Assembly (NCBI GenBank): GCA_023228995.1
Contig: JALOAD010000016.1
Coordinates: 1-64,000 of the forward strand
Source: JALOAD01 sp023228995 [NCBI: Candidatus Muiribacterium halophilum]
GTDB lineage: Bacteria > Muiribacteriota > Muiribacteriia > Muiribacteriales
Length of the DNA: 64,000 nucleotides
Reading direction: 5' to 3'
The stretch's first letter is position 1. Every line of letters starts with the position of its first letter. Position numbers and translations under genes: made by a program. Shown here one piece after another: positions 25,198 through 34,894 of the stretch. The notes under the pieces are model-generated. The model was not told the origin of the DNA, ran no database searches, and was given only the letters and a program-made list of their open reading frames with translations.

Positions 25198-26112
25198 ATG
25201 AAAAAATGGACTGTATATTTAAGGATAGTAGGTTTTGTACTTTTTTTTTATTTTTTAAAAAAGATAAGTTTAGATTGGGATTCAATAATAAATGCTATAA
25301 CTCAGGTTGATAAATATCTTTTTAGCTTAGCTTTATTTCTTAGTTTTGCATCTGTATTTCTTAGAGTTTTTAGAATGAATATTATTATAAAAAAAGTTAA
25401 TAGTGAAAATATTTACTATTCCTTTTTTGAAAAATATCTTATATATTTTACTTCTTTATTTTTTGGTTCAATAACTCCTTCAAGAATTGGTGAAGTTGTA
25501 AAAATGCGATATTTTGCAAAATTAGGTAAATTCAAAGCTATATTTATCATTGTATGGGATAGGATATGGGATGTTTTTTATATATTAATTCCTGGTATTA
25601 TATCTTTTTATTTTCTTGGACTTAAAAACTTCTTTTATATTTCAGTTTTTGCGGGAATTTTATTGATAATTCTTTTTTTGATTTTTAGAAAGTCATTAAT
25701 TAAATTTATACCCGAAAAAATCAAAGTTTTATTTAAAAAAGAAAATCTTATATTTAATTTTAAAGATTTATTTTATATGAACTTTTATACTTTTTTAAGT
25801 TTTATTTTTTATTTTATATGGTATTATCTTCTGTTTTTAATGATTGGAGTAAAAGTTCCAATTATTTATATGTTTTGGCTTCAATGTTTTACTGTTTTGA
25901 TAAATGTTCTTCCAATATCTATGATGGGAATTGGTACAAGAATGGCTGCGAATCTTTATTTTCTTGGTAAAATTGGAATTAGTGAAAATAATATTGTAGT
26001 ATTTGAGTTTATAATATTATTTTTTTATATTATTACAATTGTTGCGGGATTTGTGTTTTGGAATTTACTTGAACATATTATAAAAAGGAGACCAGAGACT
26101 TATGAAGTTTAA
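25198..26112 (+). CDS. Lysylphosphatidylglycerol synthase TM-region-like membrane protein
   Basis: A 304-residue multi-helix membrane protein with the AglD/UPF0104-type signature SITPSRIGEVVKMRYFAKLG and IGIGTRMAANLYFLGK-like C-terminal motif (read as MGIGTRMAANLYF). This flippase-like family is found with prenyl-phosphate sugar transferases and O-glycan genes. No soluble synthase domain is present, so a lipid aminoacylation role is unlikely. It abuts the GT2 gene with no gap and overlaps the lipoprotein gene by 11 bp. Confidence 0.8.
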   Translation: MKKWTVYLRIVGFVLFFYFLKKISLDWDSIINAITQVDKYLFSLALFLSFASVFLRVFRMNIIIKKVNSENIYYSFFEKYLIYFTSLFFGSITPSRIGEVVKMRYFAKLGKFKAIFIIVWDRIWDVFYILIPGIISFYFLGLKNFFYISVFAGILLIILFLIFRKSLIKFIPEKIKVLFKKENLIFNFKDLFYMNFYTFLSFIFYFIWYYLLFLMIGVKVPIIYMFWLQCFTVLINVLPISMMGIGTRMAANLYFLGKIGISENNIVVFEFIILFFYIITIVAGFVFWNLLEHIIKRRPETYEV

Positions 26113-26695
26113 AAGTAAAATAATATTTATTTTATATTTTGTTTTTATTTTTACATTAGGATGTAAACCTTATTTTATGCTAGATGATAAAGGCAAAATT
26201 GAGAGAATAATTGAAAAATATGCGAGTTTTCTTGATTCAAATAAAGTAGAGGAATCTTTTAAATTATTAACTTTTATACATGATGCAAAATCAAAAAATT
26301 ATAAAATGTATGAAATGGCACAGAATCTTGTATCAAATAATTATGAAGAAACAGATTATATTTTAAAAGAAATAACAATAAATAACGATTATACAGCTTC
26401 GGTTGAACTTGACATGGTGTTTTCTTCATATAAACCTGTTGCAAGAAAAATAAAAGTAGAAACACAGTTTTTTATGTATAAACCTGAAAATTCACAGATA
26501 TGGTTTATTGCATCAGGTAATGAGGATTCAAGGAAAAAATTTCTTAATAATGTTAAAGAATCTGAAGGTTTAAAACTTGTATCTGACAAAACTTTTTTTT
26601 CATGGAAAGGTAGTTGGGTAGAAGAACAAAATATAAAGTTTGAAAATGGAAAGACTTTTTTATTAAAAGATAATGAATGGATTGAGCAAAATTAA
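26102..26695 (+). CDS. Hypothetical lipoprotein
   Basis: A 197-residue protein with a lipoprotein signal (FIFTLGC, Cys21). The mature part looks like a small alpha-beta domain (IERIIEKYASFLDSNKVEES near the start and later strands), reminiscent of the NTF2-like fold, but that is a weak impression. It overlaps both neighbours, so it is translated with the glycan cluster. Function unknown. Confidence 0.65.
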   Translation: MKFKSKIIFILYFVFIFTLGCKPYFMLDDKGKIERIIEKYASFLDSNKVEESFKLLTFIHDAKSKNYKMYEMAQNLVSNNYEETDYILKEITINNDYTASVELDMVFSSYKPVARKIKVETQFFMYKPENSQIWFIASGNEDSRKKFLNNVKESEGLKLVSDKTFFSWKGSWVEEQNIKFENGKTFLLKDNEWIEQN

Positions 26696-28361
26696 TTCTA
26701 TAATATTTAAGACATTATTTATTTTATTTTTTTTAATGTATCCTGTAACATTTTTAATGGTATTTTGTTTTTTAATACCTGGATTTTTTTTATGCAAAGG
26801 TAAAATTGAGTATGTAATTTTATACTCTTGTTTATTTTATTATTCAAATATTCTTTTAATTAATTTAACTAAATTAAATATTAAATTTTTAATTACAATT
26901 ATTTTTGTTGAGATAATATCTTTTCTGATTTTTAATTTTAAAAATACAAAAATTATAAAAATACCTAAAAATTTATATAATTGTATTTCTTTTGTAATTC
27001 TTATATCAATTATAATGGGATTTTTTCTACCGTATTTTAATTTTTCAGATGCAATGTATCATTATTCATTTTTAAGAAAGATTTTAACAGAACAAAAATT
27101 TATAAATTTTTCTCCATTTTATGGAAGTGAATTTTATGATATAAGATATTCTTATTCTTTTGTAATTCCTTTATATTCGTTTTTTGTAAAATTGCTTAAT
27201 AATATATTTTCTTTGAATTCAAGTATAAGATATGTTTGGAATTCAAGTAGTATTTTTGTTTATATATTATCTGTTTTATCCTGGTTTATATGTATAAAAT
27301 CATATTATGGTAAAAAAACTGCAAAAATTAGTATATTTGTTTTTACAATACTTTTTTTTGGTATAAGTTCTGATTTATGGAATGGTCTTGCTTTTTCATT
27401 ATCAATTTACCCTCTTTCTTTTGCATTATTTATAATGTTGCCGATTATTCTTTATGTTTTAAAGCAAAATAATCGATATCTTCTTATAATTTTAGGGTTT
27501 GTATTATCTGGAATACATATTTTTTATGCTTTGTTATTTTTATTTCATATAATAATATATTCTTTGATAAAGAAAAGATATTTTTATATATTTTGTTATA
27601 TTTTAGGGATATTACCAATAACAATGCTAAAATTTTATAATTTTAATATTCAAAATGAATTTTTTAACAATATAACTTCAATTTCGTATAATTATCTTTT
27701 TAAACATTCAATGAATGGAGTATCAGGATATATTAATGTTATATTATTTTTTGTTTTTATGATTTTTTATAAAATTTTTAAAAAAAGAAAATTCATATTT
27801 TATCTTTATATTGCTTCTATTATTCTTATTTTAATTACTCCATTATTTAGTAAAATAATTACTTTAAATTCTCAAAAACTTTTAAGGATTTATCAGATAA
27901 TTCCGCCGGTTTTATATTTTTCTCCGGTATTTTTAATTTTTTATAAAAGAATGAAAAAAACAATTATATTTGTTTTTATTGTATTTTTATTAATTACAAC
28001 ATTTAATTTAACAATTAAGTCTAATAAAAGTACATTAAAACAAGCTCTTGCAATTGAAAAAATTCTTATAAATGCTGATTTAAAGGGTAAAATATTATGT
28101 GATCCTTCTTTTTCTATGTTAATTACAAGTTTTACATCAGCTTATGCAATATCTGTACTTCCTGAGTATTCTGCTCCATCTGTTAAAAATATATATGAAA
28201 GACAAAAAGCTTATGATATGTTTTTACAAAAGGGTGAAATAATCTTTGAATGTGATTATGTATTGATTTTACCTGAACATAAAATATTTGCTGAAAAATA
28301 CAAAAACAAAATAAATATTGGAAAAGATTTTTATTTAATAGATTTAAAGAAAGGGGAATAG
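26673..28361 (+). CDS. Multi-pass membrane protein, GT-C-like
   Basis: A 562-residue protein with about a dozen hydrophobic helices. Between the first helices lies an extracytoplasmic loop with FSDAMYHYSFLRKI, which recalls the acidic first loop of GT-C glycosyltransferases. A soluble C-terminal part (about 450-562) follows. Its place between a GT2/flippase pair and a DUF2723 protein supports a sugar-transfer role, but no family could be named with certainty. The ATG overlaps the lipoprotein gene by 23 bp, and there is no clear ribosome-binding site. Confidence 0.6.
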   Translation: MNGLSKINSIIFKTLFILFFLMYPVTFLMVFCFLIPGFFLCKGKIEYVILYSCLFYYSNILLINLTKLNIKFLITIIFVEIISFLIFNFKNTKIIKIPKNLYNCISFVILISIIMGFFLPYFNFSDAMYHYSFLRKILTEQKFINFSPFYGSEFYDIRYSYSFVIPLYSFFVKLLNNIFSLNSSIRYVWNSSSIFVYILSVLSWFICIKSYYGKKTAKISIFVFTILFFGISSDLWNGLAFSLSIYPLSFALFIMLPIILYVLKQNNRYLLIILGFVLSGIHIFYALLFLFHIIIYSLIKKRYFYIFCYILGILPITMLKFYNFNIQNEFFNNITSISYNYLFKHSMNGVSGYINVILFFVFMIFYKIFKKRKFIFYLYIASIILILITPLFSKIITLNSQKLLRIYQIIPPVLYFSPVFLIFYKRMKKTIIFVFIVFLLITTFNLTIKSNKSTLKQALAIEKILINADLKGKILCDPSFSMLITSFTSAYAISVLPEYSAPSVKNIYERQKAYDMFLQKGEIIFECDYVLILPEHKIFAEKYKNKINIGKDFYLIDLKKGE

Positions 28362-28440
28362 AGAACAGCGGGGAAAACACCGGGATGCGGGGTTTGGGAC
28401 TTGGGAAAAAAGATAAAGGCAAGGGAAAATGGGAAATTAT
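28356..28440. other. G-rich junction before DUF2723 gene
   Basis: Unlike the surrounding AT-rich DNA, this stretch has many G runs (CAGCGGGG, CCGGGATGCGGGG, TTTGGGACTTGGG). It contains no gene, and it lies directly before a repeat derivative (28457-28487) that runs into the next gene. It may be a degraded repeat. Confidence 0.5.
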
Positions 28441-30036
28441 AAAATACAAAAGTGTTGTCATCATGGTATGATTTTGAGACGGGATCTTATTTTATTAACT
28501 TTTATTCTTTGTATTGTTTATATATCAAATATTGGAAATTCTTTTACAACAAGAGATTCTGCTGAATTTTTGCAAGTTGGCCAGTTTCTTGATATTTCAC
28601 ATTCTCCTGGAGCTCCTTTATATGGAATATTTGCCAAAATTGCTTTTTTTATTGGAAAATATAGAGGAATAAATTTTTTATCTTTTGTTTTTATAATAAT
28701 ATCATTTTATTTTGCTTATAAAATAAGTTTAAAATTAAATATAAATATTTTTGTTATATTTTGCTTTTATCTGCTTTATAGCGTTAGATATTACGGAGTT
28801 ATATCTGAGATATATTCTATTAATTTATGTTTTTTTACAATAGCTATTTATTACTTTTTAATTAAAAACAATAAAAATCTTTTTTTTACTTTAGGGCTTT
28901 TATGTACTATAACTCCTATAAATATTGTTTTTATAATTCCATTTTTTTTATTTAAGCTAAATGAATTAAAGCAGAATAAAAAAATTATTCTACTTTTTTT
29001 ATTACCTTTATTATTATGGTTTTATATTCCAATAAGATCTATAAATAATCCCCCACTTGATTATGGAAATGCAGATAATTTAATTAATACAATAAATCAT
29101 ATAAGAGGAAAAGACTTTAAGGTTGCTTCTAATGTTCTTGATTTCTCTAAAGATATATTTTTGCTTAATATCAAACAAATAGCTTCAAATCTGTTAAAAA
29201 GACCTGAGAGTTATGTTTTTTTAGCAGGTTTTATATTTTTTATTAAAAGAAAAGATTATTCTAATAAAAATATTTTATATTTTTTATTTAGTGTTTTTTT
29301 AATATTTATTGTATTTTTTATTTTACTTTCATTGAGAATTGAACATAGTACTCACTTTTTAATACCTGGATTTTTTTCTTTATATATTATTATGGGTATT
29401 TTTATTTCAAAAAGTAAATTTTTGATAATAATTAGTTTTTTTATATTATTTTTTGTAAATATATTTCCATTTAATATTGATAACTCTGAGTTTGTTAATA
29501 ATTTCACAAACAATATAATTGATTCAATAGAACAACCTGCAATTTTTTTTACTTCAATTGATAATAGGAATTTTTATTTTCAATTTATGGATAATTCAAA
29601 ATTATTAAAAAAAGATATTATTTTTATAAATATGCTAAATCTTAAAGATAAATGGTATTTAAAAAAACTTTCAAAAAAAATTAATATTCCTCAAATTGAA
29701 TCGGATAATATTGAATTTAATTTGAATTCTATTATTGAATTAAATAAAAACTCTAAAAATATATATTTTGATTTAGAAAATCCTAATTATAATGTTTATT
29801 CACAAGGTCTTATATATCAGCTTGAAAAAACTTCATTTTCAAATAAAGATATTATTAATAAAATATGTAATATTCCTAAAAAAAATATTAGTTTATATAA
29901 TGATCCTGAATTGTATAATATAATGATATCCTATGATATTATGTTTAATAAGTATTTGAATATTAATAAATATGATGAAAATATATTAAAGGAATACAAT
30001 AAATGGCAAGAATTTTATACTGGGGATTTTTATTAA
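28429..30036 (+). CDS. DUF2723/TMEM260-like membrane glycosyltransferase
   Basis: A 535-residue protein with about ten membrane helices. The DUF2723 hallmark is seen in the first loop: TRDSAEFLQVGQFLDISHSP, then GAPLYGIFAK. Family members are GT-C proteins; the human one mannosylates proteins. The ATG at 28429 follows AAGGGAAA, but residues about 10-20 come from a dispersed DNA repeat (28457-28487). An internal ATG at 28468 (MILRRDLI) would also arise from that repeat. A soluble tail follows the helices. It overlaps the next gene by 34 bp. Confidence 0.8.
   Translation: MGNYKIQKCCHHGMILRRDLILLTFILCIVYISNIGNSFTTRDSAEFLQVGQFLDISHSPGAPLYGIFAKIAFFIGKYRGINFLSFVFIIISFYFAYKISLKLNINIFVIFCFYLLYSVRYYGVISEIYSINLCFFTIAIYYFLIKNNKNLFFTLGLLCTITPINIVFIIPFFLFKLNELKQNKKIILLFLLPLLLWFYIPIRSINNPPLDYGNADNLINTINHIRGKDFKVASNVLDFSKDIFLLNIKQIASNLLKRPESYVFLAGFIFFIKRKDYSNKNILYFLFSVFLIFIVFFILLSLRIEHSTHFLIPGFFSLYIIMGIFISKSKFLIIISFFILFFVNIFPFNIDNSEFVNNFTNNIIDSIEQPAIFFTSIDNRNFYFQFMDNSKLLKKDIIFINMLNLKDKWYLKKLSKKINIPQIESDNIEFNLNSIIELNKNSKNIYFDLENPNYNVYSQGLIYQLEKTSFSNKDIINKICNIPKKNISLYNDPELYNIMISYDIMFNKYLNINKYDENILKEYNKWQEFYTGDFY
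28457..28487. repeat. Repeat derivative at 5' end of DUF2723 gene
   Basis: A 31-bp GTCATC...GGGATCT segment that differs from the 58.4 kb consensus (GTCATCCCGGTATGATTCTG, AGCCGGGATCT) at about five positions. It lies in frame within codons 10-20 of the gene. Confidence 0.65.
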
Positions 30037-31610
30037 TTCTTTTTACTCCATGTTTTTTTCAAAATGAAGCTTGGGTTATTGAAAGACTTTCAATAGTATT
30101 ATTTTTTACAATAATTAGTTTTTTTATTAAGAAAGATAGCTTAAAACTTACAAAATTTGATTTTTATATATCGATATTTTTTATTTTTCAGATTGTATTA
30201 TCAATTTTTAGAGATAATTTTTATGAAAGTATTTATTCAATATTTTGGTTTTTAAGTTTATTTTTAGGTTCTATTTTGTTAAGAAATATTAAATATACAA
30301 GGTTGAGAAGAAATATTCTTTTTACAATATATTATTTTGATTTTCTCATAATAGCTGATTATTTTAATGTTTTTAATTATTTAATGTCATTTTTTAAATA
30401 TGGATTTTTATCTCAAAGAGGAGAGCTTATAGATTCAAGTTTATGGTTTATTAATGGTAATATGCTTGGTAACTTTTTGCTTTTTGCAGCAATTCCTGGC
30501 GTTATTTATGCAAGAAAATTTAAACGATTTTATTTATTAAATTTATTTCACGCTTTTGCAATATTTCTTACTGGTAATTTTACAGCTTTATTTATTTTTA
30601 TATCAATTCATATATTTAATATTTCAAAAAACAAATATTTTAAAAAAACCTTAATATTATCTGCAATTATTTTAGGAATATTATTTTCAAGTTATATTAT
30701 TTTTTCTCAAAATATAAATTCAAGTCTTTATCATAGAAAAATTTTATATAAAACCGCTATTGAACAAATTATAGAAAATCCAATTTTTGGCAGTGGAGCT
30801 GGACTTTTTAGATATAATTATTATAGATTGCTGCAAAATTTTGATATAAACAAAGATTTTGATTATTTACCTCCATCTCATTATGTTCATAATGATTATT
30901 TACAGATTATATCTGAAAATGGTTTTTTTGGAATTATATTAATTTTCTTATTTTTTAATTTATTTTTTAAAAACAAAAATAATCAAAATTTTATATATAT
31001 TTTTGCATTTTCTATTATAGCTTTTGTTCAGCATATACTTTATTCTGAACGAGCTTTGTTTTTATTTATAATTTTTTTATGTTCATATAATTTTAAAAAT
31101 ACTATAAAAATAAAAACTAAATATATAAAATTATCAATTTTTATATTATTAATTTATTTTATTTTTATATTTATAGGTGCTCTTGGTTTTGAATATTCAG
31201 AAAATCCTCCAAAAATGGAAGTTTTTTCTATTATAAGACCTGGATATTCTTTTTTATATACAAATATAGCTTTAGCTTATGGTAGAGAAAAAAACAATGA
31301 AAAAACCGAAGAATATTATGTAAAATCAATAAAATATGATAAGTTTTGGGGAGAACATTATTATAGATATGGAAGATTTTTAATTAATAATAATGAAATA
31401 AAAAAAAGTTTGGAAAATTTTAAAATTGCAATTAATTATAATAATTTAAGAAGAAAATTTGAAATAGCTCAAGAAGCTTTGTATTATACATATATAACAG
31501 GGAATAAAGAAGAATTTGAATATTTTTATGAATTATCTGAAAAAAATATTTTTTTCGAAGATCAGAGGGTTCATTTTGAATCAATTAAAAAAAGATTGAA
31601 AAATAATTAA
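30003..31610 (+). CDS. O-antigen ligase/polymerase-like protein with TPR tail
   Basis: A 535-residue protein with about 11 membrane helices and the Wzy_C signature in its large loop: IFGSGAGLFRYNYYR and YVHNDYLQIISENGFFG. This superfamily joins glycans to lipid A-core, proteins or other acceptors. TPR-like helices at about 425-520 (EKTEEYYVKSIKYDKFWG) resemble those in pilin and protein O-oligosaccharyl ligases. Placed after DUF2723 and near a pilin, it could glycosylate exported proteins or complete a surface polysaccharide. It overlaps the DUF2723 gene by 34 bp. Confidence 0.82.
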   Translation: MARILYWGFLLILFTPCFFQNEAWVIERLSIVLFFTIISFFIKKDSLKLTKFDFYISIFFIFQIVLSIFRDNFYESIYSIFWFLSLFLGSILLRNIKYTRLRRNILFTIYYFDFLIIADYFNVFNYLMSFFKYGFLSQRGELIDSSLWFINGNMLGNFLLFAAIPGVIYARKFKRFYLLNLFHAFAIFLTGNFTALFIFISIHIFNISKNKYFKKTLILSAIILGILFSSYIIFSQNINSSLYHRKILYKTAIEQIIENPIFGSGAGLFRYNYYRLLQNFDINKDFDYLPPSHYVHNDYLQIISENGFFGIILIFLFFNLFFKNKNNQNFIYIFAFSIIAFVQHILYSERALFLFIIFLCSYNFKNTIKIKTKYIKLSIFILLIYFIFIFIGALGFEYSENPPKMEVFSIIRPGYSFLYTNIALAYGREKNNEKTEEYYVKSIKYDKFWGEHYYRYGRFLINNNEIKKSLENFKIAINYNNLRRKFEIAQEALYYTYITGNKEEFEYFYELSEKNIFFEDQRVHFESIKKRLKNN

Positions 31611-31676
31611 TGTTATTGTAAAATATTCTGCAATCTATATTACCCGCTGGTAAATAAACTGTACAGGAGTGAGATT

Positions 31677-33761
31677 ATGAAATTATACGATTCAGACAAG
31701 ATTAGAAATGTCGTTCTTTTAGGACCGTCAGGTGCTGGAAAAACTTCAATAGCAGAAGCATTTCTTTTTAATTCAGGAGCTAATAATAGACTTGGAAGTG
31801 TTGATTCTGGAACAAGTGTTTGTGATTTTCTTGAAGAAGAACATGAAAAGAAAATGTCAATTAGCGGAAAACTTGCAGTTAACGAATGGAATGAATGCAA
31901 GATAAATCTTCTGGACACTCCAGGTTCACCAGATTTTCAGGGTGAAGCAATTAGAATGTCTTATGTTGCTGATGGTTTTGTTCTTGTTCTGGATGCATCT
32001 TCTGGAGTTGATGCTCAAGCAATTAAAAGTTACGAATATGTTGAAGGTAAAGCAGGTCTTGTTTTTATAAACAAAATGGAAGTAGAAAGAGCAAATTTTA
32101 ATAATGTACTTTCTCAAGTTAAAGAAAGAATTTCATCTACAGCTATTCCAATTGTAATTCCTATGGGACTTGAAAAAGATTTCGTTGGGGTTATAGATCT
32201 TATAAATGAAAAAGCTATAACAGCTGATGAAACTGGTAAAAATTTAACTATATCTGAAATTCCTGAAGAATATGCAGATGAAGTTGCAAAATACAAAGAA
32301 CAGCTTATTGAATCAATTGTTGAAACTGATGAATCAATGATGGAAAAATATCTTGAAGGTGAAGATATATCAAATGAACTTCTTATTAATGCTTTTGTAA
32401 ATGCTTCCAAAAAAGGTCAGCTTATGGGAGTTTTATGTGGAAATGCATCAAAAAATATTGGTGTTTTAAAACTTATGGATTTTGTTACAAATTATCTTCC
32501 TGCACCGACAGAAATTGAAAACATTGTAGCAATTGATGAAGAAACAAATGAAGAAATTGAATTTAAAATTGAAACTGATAAAGATTTTACAGCATTTGTT
32601 TTTAAAACTATGAGTGAAACTCAATCTGGTGAAAGTGCTTATTTTAAAGTGATGAGTGGTAAATTCAAAGCTGGAGAAATTAGAAATGTAACAAAAAATA
32701 GTTTTGAAAGAATAAATAATATATTTTCTTTAAGAGGAAAAGATAAAGTTGATTGCTCAGAATTAATAGCTGGAGATATTGGAGTTACTGTTAAATTAAA
32801 AAGTACTGGTACTAATGATACACTTTCTTCTTCAAAAAACTTTGTTGAACATAAAAAAATTAAGTTTCCTGAAGCTTTAATTGCAATTGCAATTGTTCCA
32901 AAAACACAGGCGGATCAAGATAAATTAGGAACTGCTCTTAATAAACTAAGAGATGAAGATCCTACAATGAGAGTTGTTTTTAATCCAGAATTTCTTCAAA
33001 CAATTGTATCTGGAATGGGAGAACAGCATCTTAATGTTGTAATAAATAGGCTGAAAAAAAGAAATGGACTTGAAGTTGAAGTTGAAAAACCTAGAATAGC
33101 TTATAGAGAAACAATAAGAAATTCAGTTAAGACTGAAAAAAAATATAAAAAACAGTCTGGTGGTAAAGGTCAATATGGTCATTGTCTTCTTGAAATGCAT
33201 CCTCTTGAAAGAGGTGTTGGATTTGAATTTGTAGATAAAATTTTTGGTGGATCAATTCCTGGAAAATATGTTCCTTCTATTGAAAAAGGTTGTAGAGAAT
33301 CAATGGAAAAAGGTACTCTTGCAGGATATCCAGTAATTGATATTAAGGTTGTTGTATATGATGGATCTTTTCATCCTGTTGATTCATCTGATATGGCTTT
33401 TAAACTTGCTGGTTCTATGGCTTTTAAAGATGGTATGGATAAAGCATCTCCAGTAATTCTTGAACCTATAATGGAAGTTGAAGTAGTTATTCCTGATGAG
33501 TTTATGGGTGATATTATGGGTGATATGAATGGAAGGCGTGGTAGAATAATGGGTACAGAAGCTTATAAAAAAGGTTTTACAAAAGTAAAATCTACAGTTC
33601 CTGAATCTGAAATGTATAAATATATAAATGATTTAAGATCTATGACTCAAGGACAGGGTACATTTACTATGAAATTAGATCATTATGAAGAATGTCCTTC
33701 AAATGTTCAGGAAAAAGTTGTTGCCGAAACTAAAAAATTAGAAGAAGAATCAGATAAATAA
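31677..33761 (+). CDS. Elongation factor G-like GTPase (EF-G2/FusA2 type)
   Basis: A 694-residue translational GTPase with all EF-G domains. The P-loop is GPSGAGKT (16-23) rather than GHIDAGKT, the G3 motif is DTPGSPDF (80-87) and the G4 motif is NKME (132-135). Classical EF-G has DTPGHVDF with the histidine needed for GTP hydrolysis; here it is Ser, and family members such as mycobacterial FusA2 have Tyr. The C-terminal domains retain SGMGEQHL and GGSIPGKYVPSIEKG. It may act in ribosome recycling or be a regulatory variant. GAGTGAG precedes the ATG, and a terminator follows. Confidence 0.9.
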   Translation: MKLYDSDKIRNVVLLGPSGAGKTSIAEAFLFNSGANNRLGSVDSGTSVCDFLEEEHEKKMSISGKLAVNEWNECKINLLDTPGSPDFQGEAIRMSYVADGFVLVLDASSGVDAQAIKSYEYVEGKAGLVFINKMEVERANFNNVLSQVKERISSTAIPIVIPMGLEKDFVGVIDLINEKAITADETGKNLTISEIPEEYADEVAKYKEQLIESIVETDESMMEKYLEGEDISNELLINAFVNASKKGQLMGVLCGNASKNIGVLKLMDFVTNYLPAPTEIENIVAIDEETNEEIEFKIETDKDFTAFVFKTMSETQSGESAYFKVMSGKFKAGEIRNVTKNSFERINNIFSLRGKDKVDCSELIAGDIGVTVKLKSTGTNDTLSSSKNFVEHKKIKFPEALIAIAIVPKTQADQDKLGTALNKLRDEDPTMRVVFNPEFLQTIVSGMGEQHLNVVINRLKKRNGLEVEVEKPRIAYRETIRNSVKTEKKYKKQSGGKGQYGHCLLEMHPLERGVGFEFVDKIFGGSIPGKYVPSIEKGCRESMEKGTLAGYPVIDIKVVVYDGSFHPVDSSDMAFKLAGSMAFKDGMDKASPVILEPIMEVEVVIPDEFMGDIMGDMNGRRGRIMGTEAYKKGFTKVKSTVPESEMYKYINDLRSMTQGQGTFTMKLDHYEECPSNVQEKVVAETKKLEEESDK

Positions 33762-33772
33762 AACTTTTTAAT

Positions 33773-33804
33773 AAAAAGAGAGGTGAAAACCTCTCTTTTT
33801 TTTT
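33773..33804 (+). terminator. Rho-independent terminator after EF-G-like gene
   Basis: Stem AAAAAGAGAGG/CCTCTCTTTTT with a TGAAAA loop and a nine-T tail. The tail abuts the GGAG of the next gene, so transcription of that gene must start nearby or read through. Confidence 0.88.
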
Positions 33805-33814
33805 GGAGAAATTC

Positions 33815-34894
33815 TTGAAGAAAATAGCTTTTATAGTACCTGATTTAGGTGGTGGAGGTGCAGAAAAAGCACTTCTTGTTTTAGCAAACAAATTTAGTGA
33901 AAAACATAAAGTCATTATTGTACTTTTTAAAAAAAAAGGTGTTTTCTTAGATTTTGTTTCAGATAAAATCAATATAATTTCACTTAAAAAAAATCATAAA
34001 AATCTATTACATATTCCTTTATTATTATTAAAACTTAGAAAATCATTAAAAAATTCAGATATAATTTTTTGTGGATTTCAACTATTTACAGAATTTTATG
34101 TTTTATTATCATTATTTGGATTAAATAAAAAAATTATTCCTGTTATACAAACTAATGTTAGTTTTATGATGAAGAAAATTAATATATACAATTATTTATC
34201 AAGAAAAATTATAGGTTTTTTATATAATAGAATGGATAAAATTGTTTGTGCAAGCAAAGGAATAAAATCAGATATTATAAATAATCTGTTTGTAAAAGAA
34301 AACAAACTCAAAGTAATTTACAATCCATTATATTTTTTTGACCAAAACGAAGGAAAAATAATATACTATTTTGAAAAACCAATTTTTATAACTCTTGCTA
34401 GATTAAGTTATCAAAAACGAATTGATACTACTATAAAAGCTTTTAATGAGTTTTTAAAAGTTAAAAAACATGGAAGTTTATTGATTTTAGGTGATGGTGA
34501 AGAAAAAGAAAATCTTATAAAATTGGCAAAAAAATATAATATAAGCGAAAAAGTTTATTTTAAAGGATTTGTTCATAATATATCAGATTATCTAAGATGT
34601 TCTGATGTTTTTTTATTAACTTCAGATGTAGAAGGATTCGGGAATGTACTTATAGAAGCTATGTATTATGGTCTTCCTGTTATATCAACAAATTGCACAG
34701 GACCTTGTGAAGTTCTTGAAAACGGAAAATATGGTATAATAGTTAATAAAGGTGATTATAAAAAAATTTCTGAAAAGATGATTTTTTTAACTGAAAACTG
34801 TAAAATTTTAAATGATATAAAAAGAAAAGGAAAAGCTCGGGTAAAAGAGTTTGATATTGATAAAATATATGATGAATATGAAAAGATCTTATGA
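33815..34894 (+). CDS. Glycosyltransferase family 4
   Basis: The TTG at 33815 is preferred: GGAG lies six bases before it and the product opens MKKIAFIVPDLGGGGAEKAL, the normal GT4 start. An in-frame TTG at 33803 would sit on the ribosome-binding site. The 359-residue enzyme has the donor motif EGFGNVLIEAMYYGLPVIST with the E-x7-E pair. The last 17 bp overlap the patatin gene. The acceptor is unknown, but the enzyme likely works at the cytoplasmic face on a lipid-linked glycan. Confidence 0.87.
   Translation: MKKIAFIVPDLGGGGAEKALLVLANKFSEKHKVIIVLFKKKGVFLDFVSDKINIISLKKNHKNLLHIPLLLLKLRKSLKNSDIIFCGFQLFTEFYVLLSLFGLNKKIIPVIQTNVSFMMKKINIYNYLSRKIIGFLYNRMDKIVCASKGIKSDIINNLFVKENKLKVIYNPLYFFDQNEGKIIYYFEKPIFITLARLSYQKRIDTTIKAFNEFLKVKKHGSLLILGDGEEKENLIKLAKKYNISEKVYFKGFVHNISDYLRCSDVFLLTSDVEGFGNVLIEAMYYGLPVISTNCTGPCEVLENGKYGIIVNKGDYKKISEKMIFLTENCKILNDIKRKGKARVKEFDIDKIYDEYEKIL

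Noticed and set aside
31677-33761. Canonical elongation factor fusA
   Set aside because: The P-loop, the G3 histidine and the isolated location (no rpsL, rpsG or tuf) all differ from canonical fusA.
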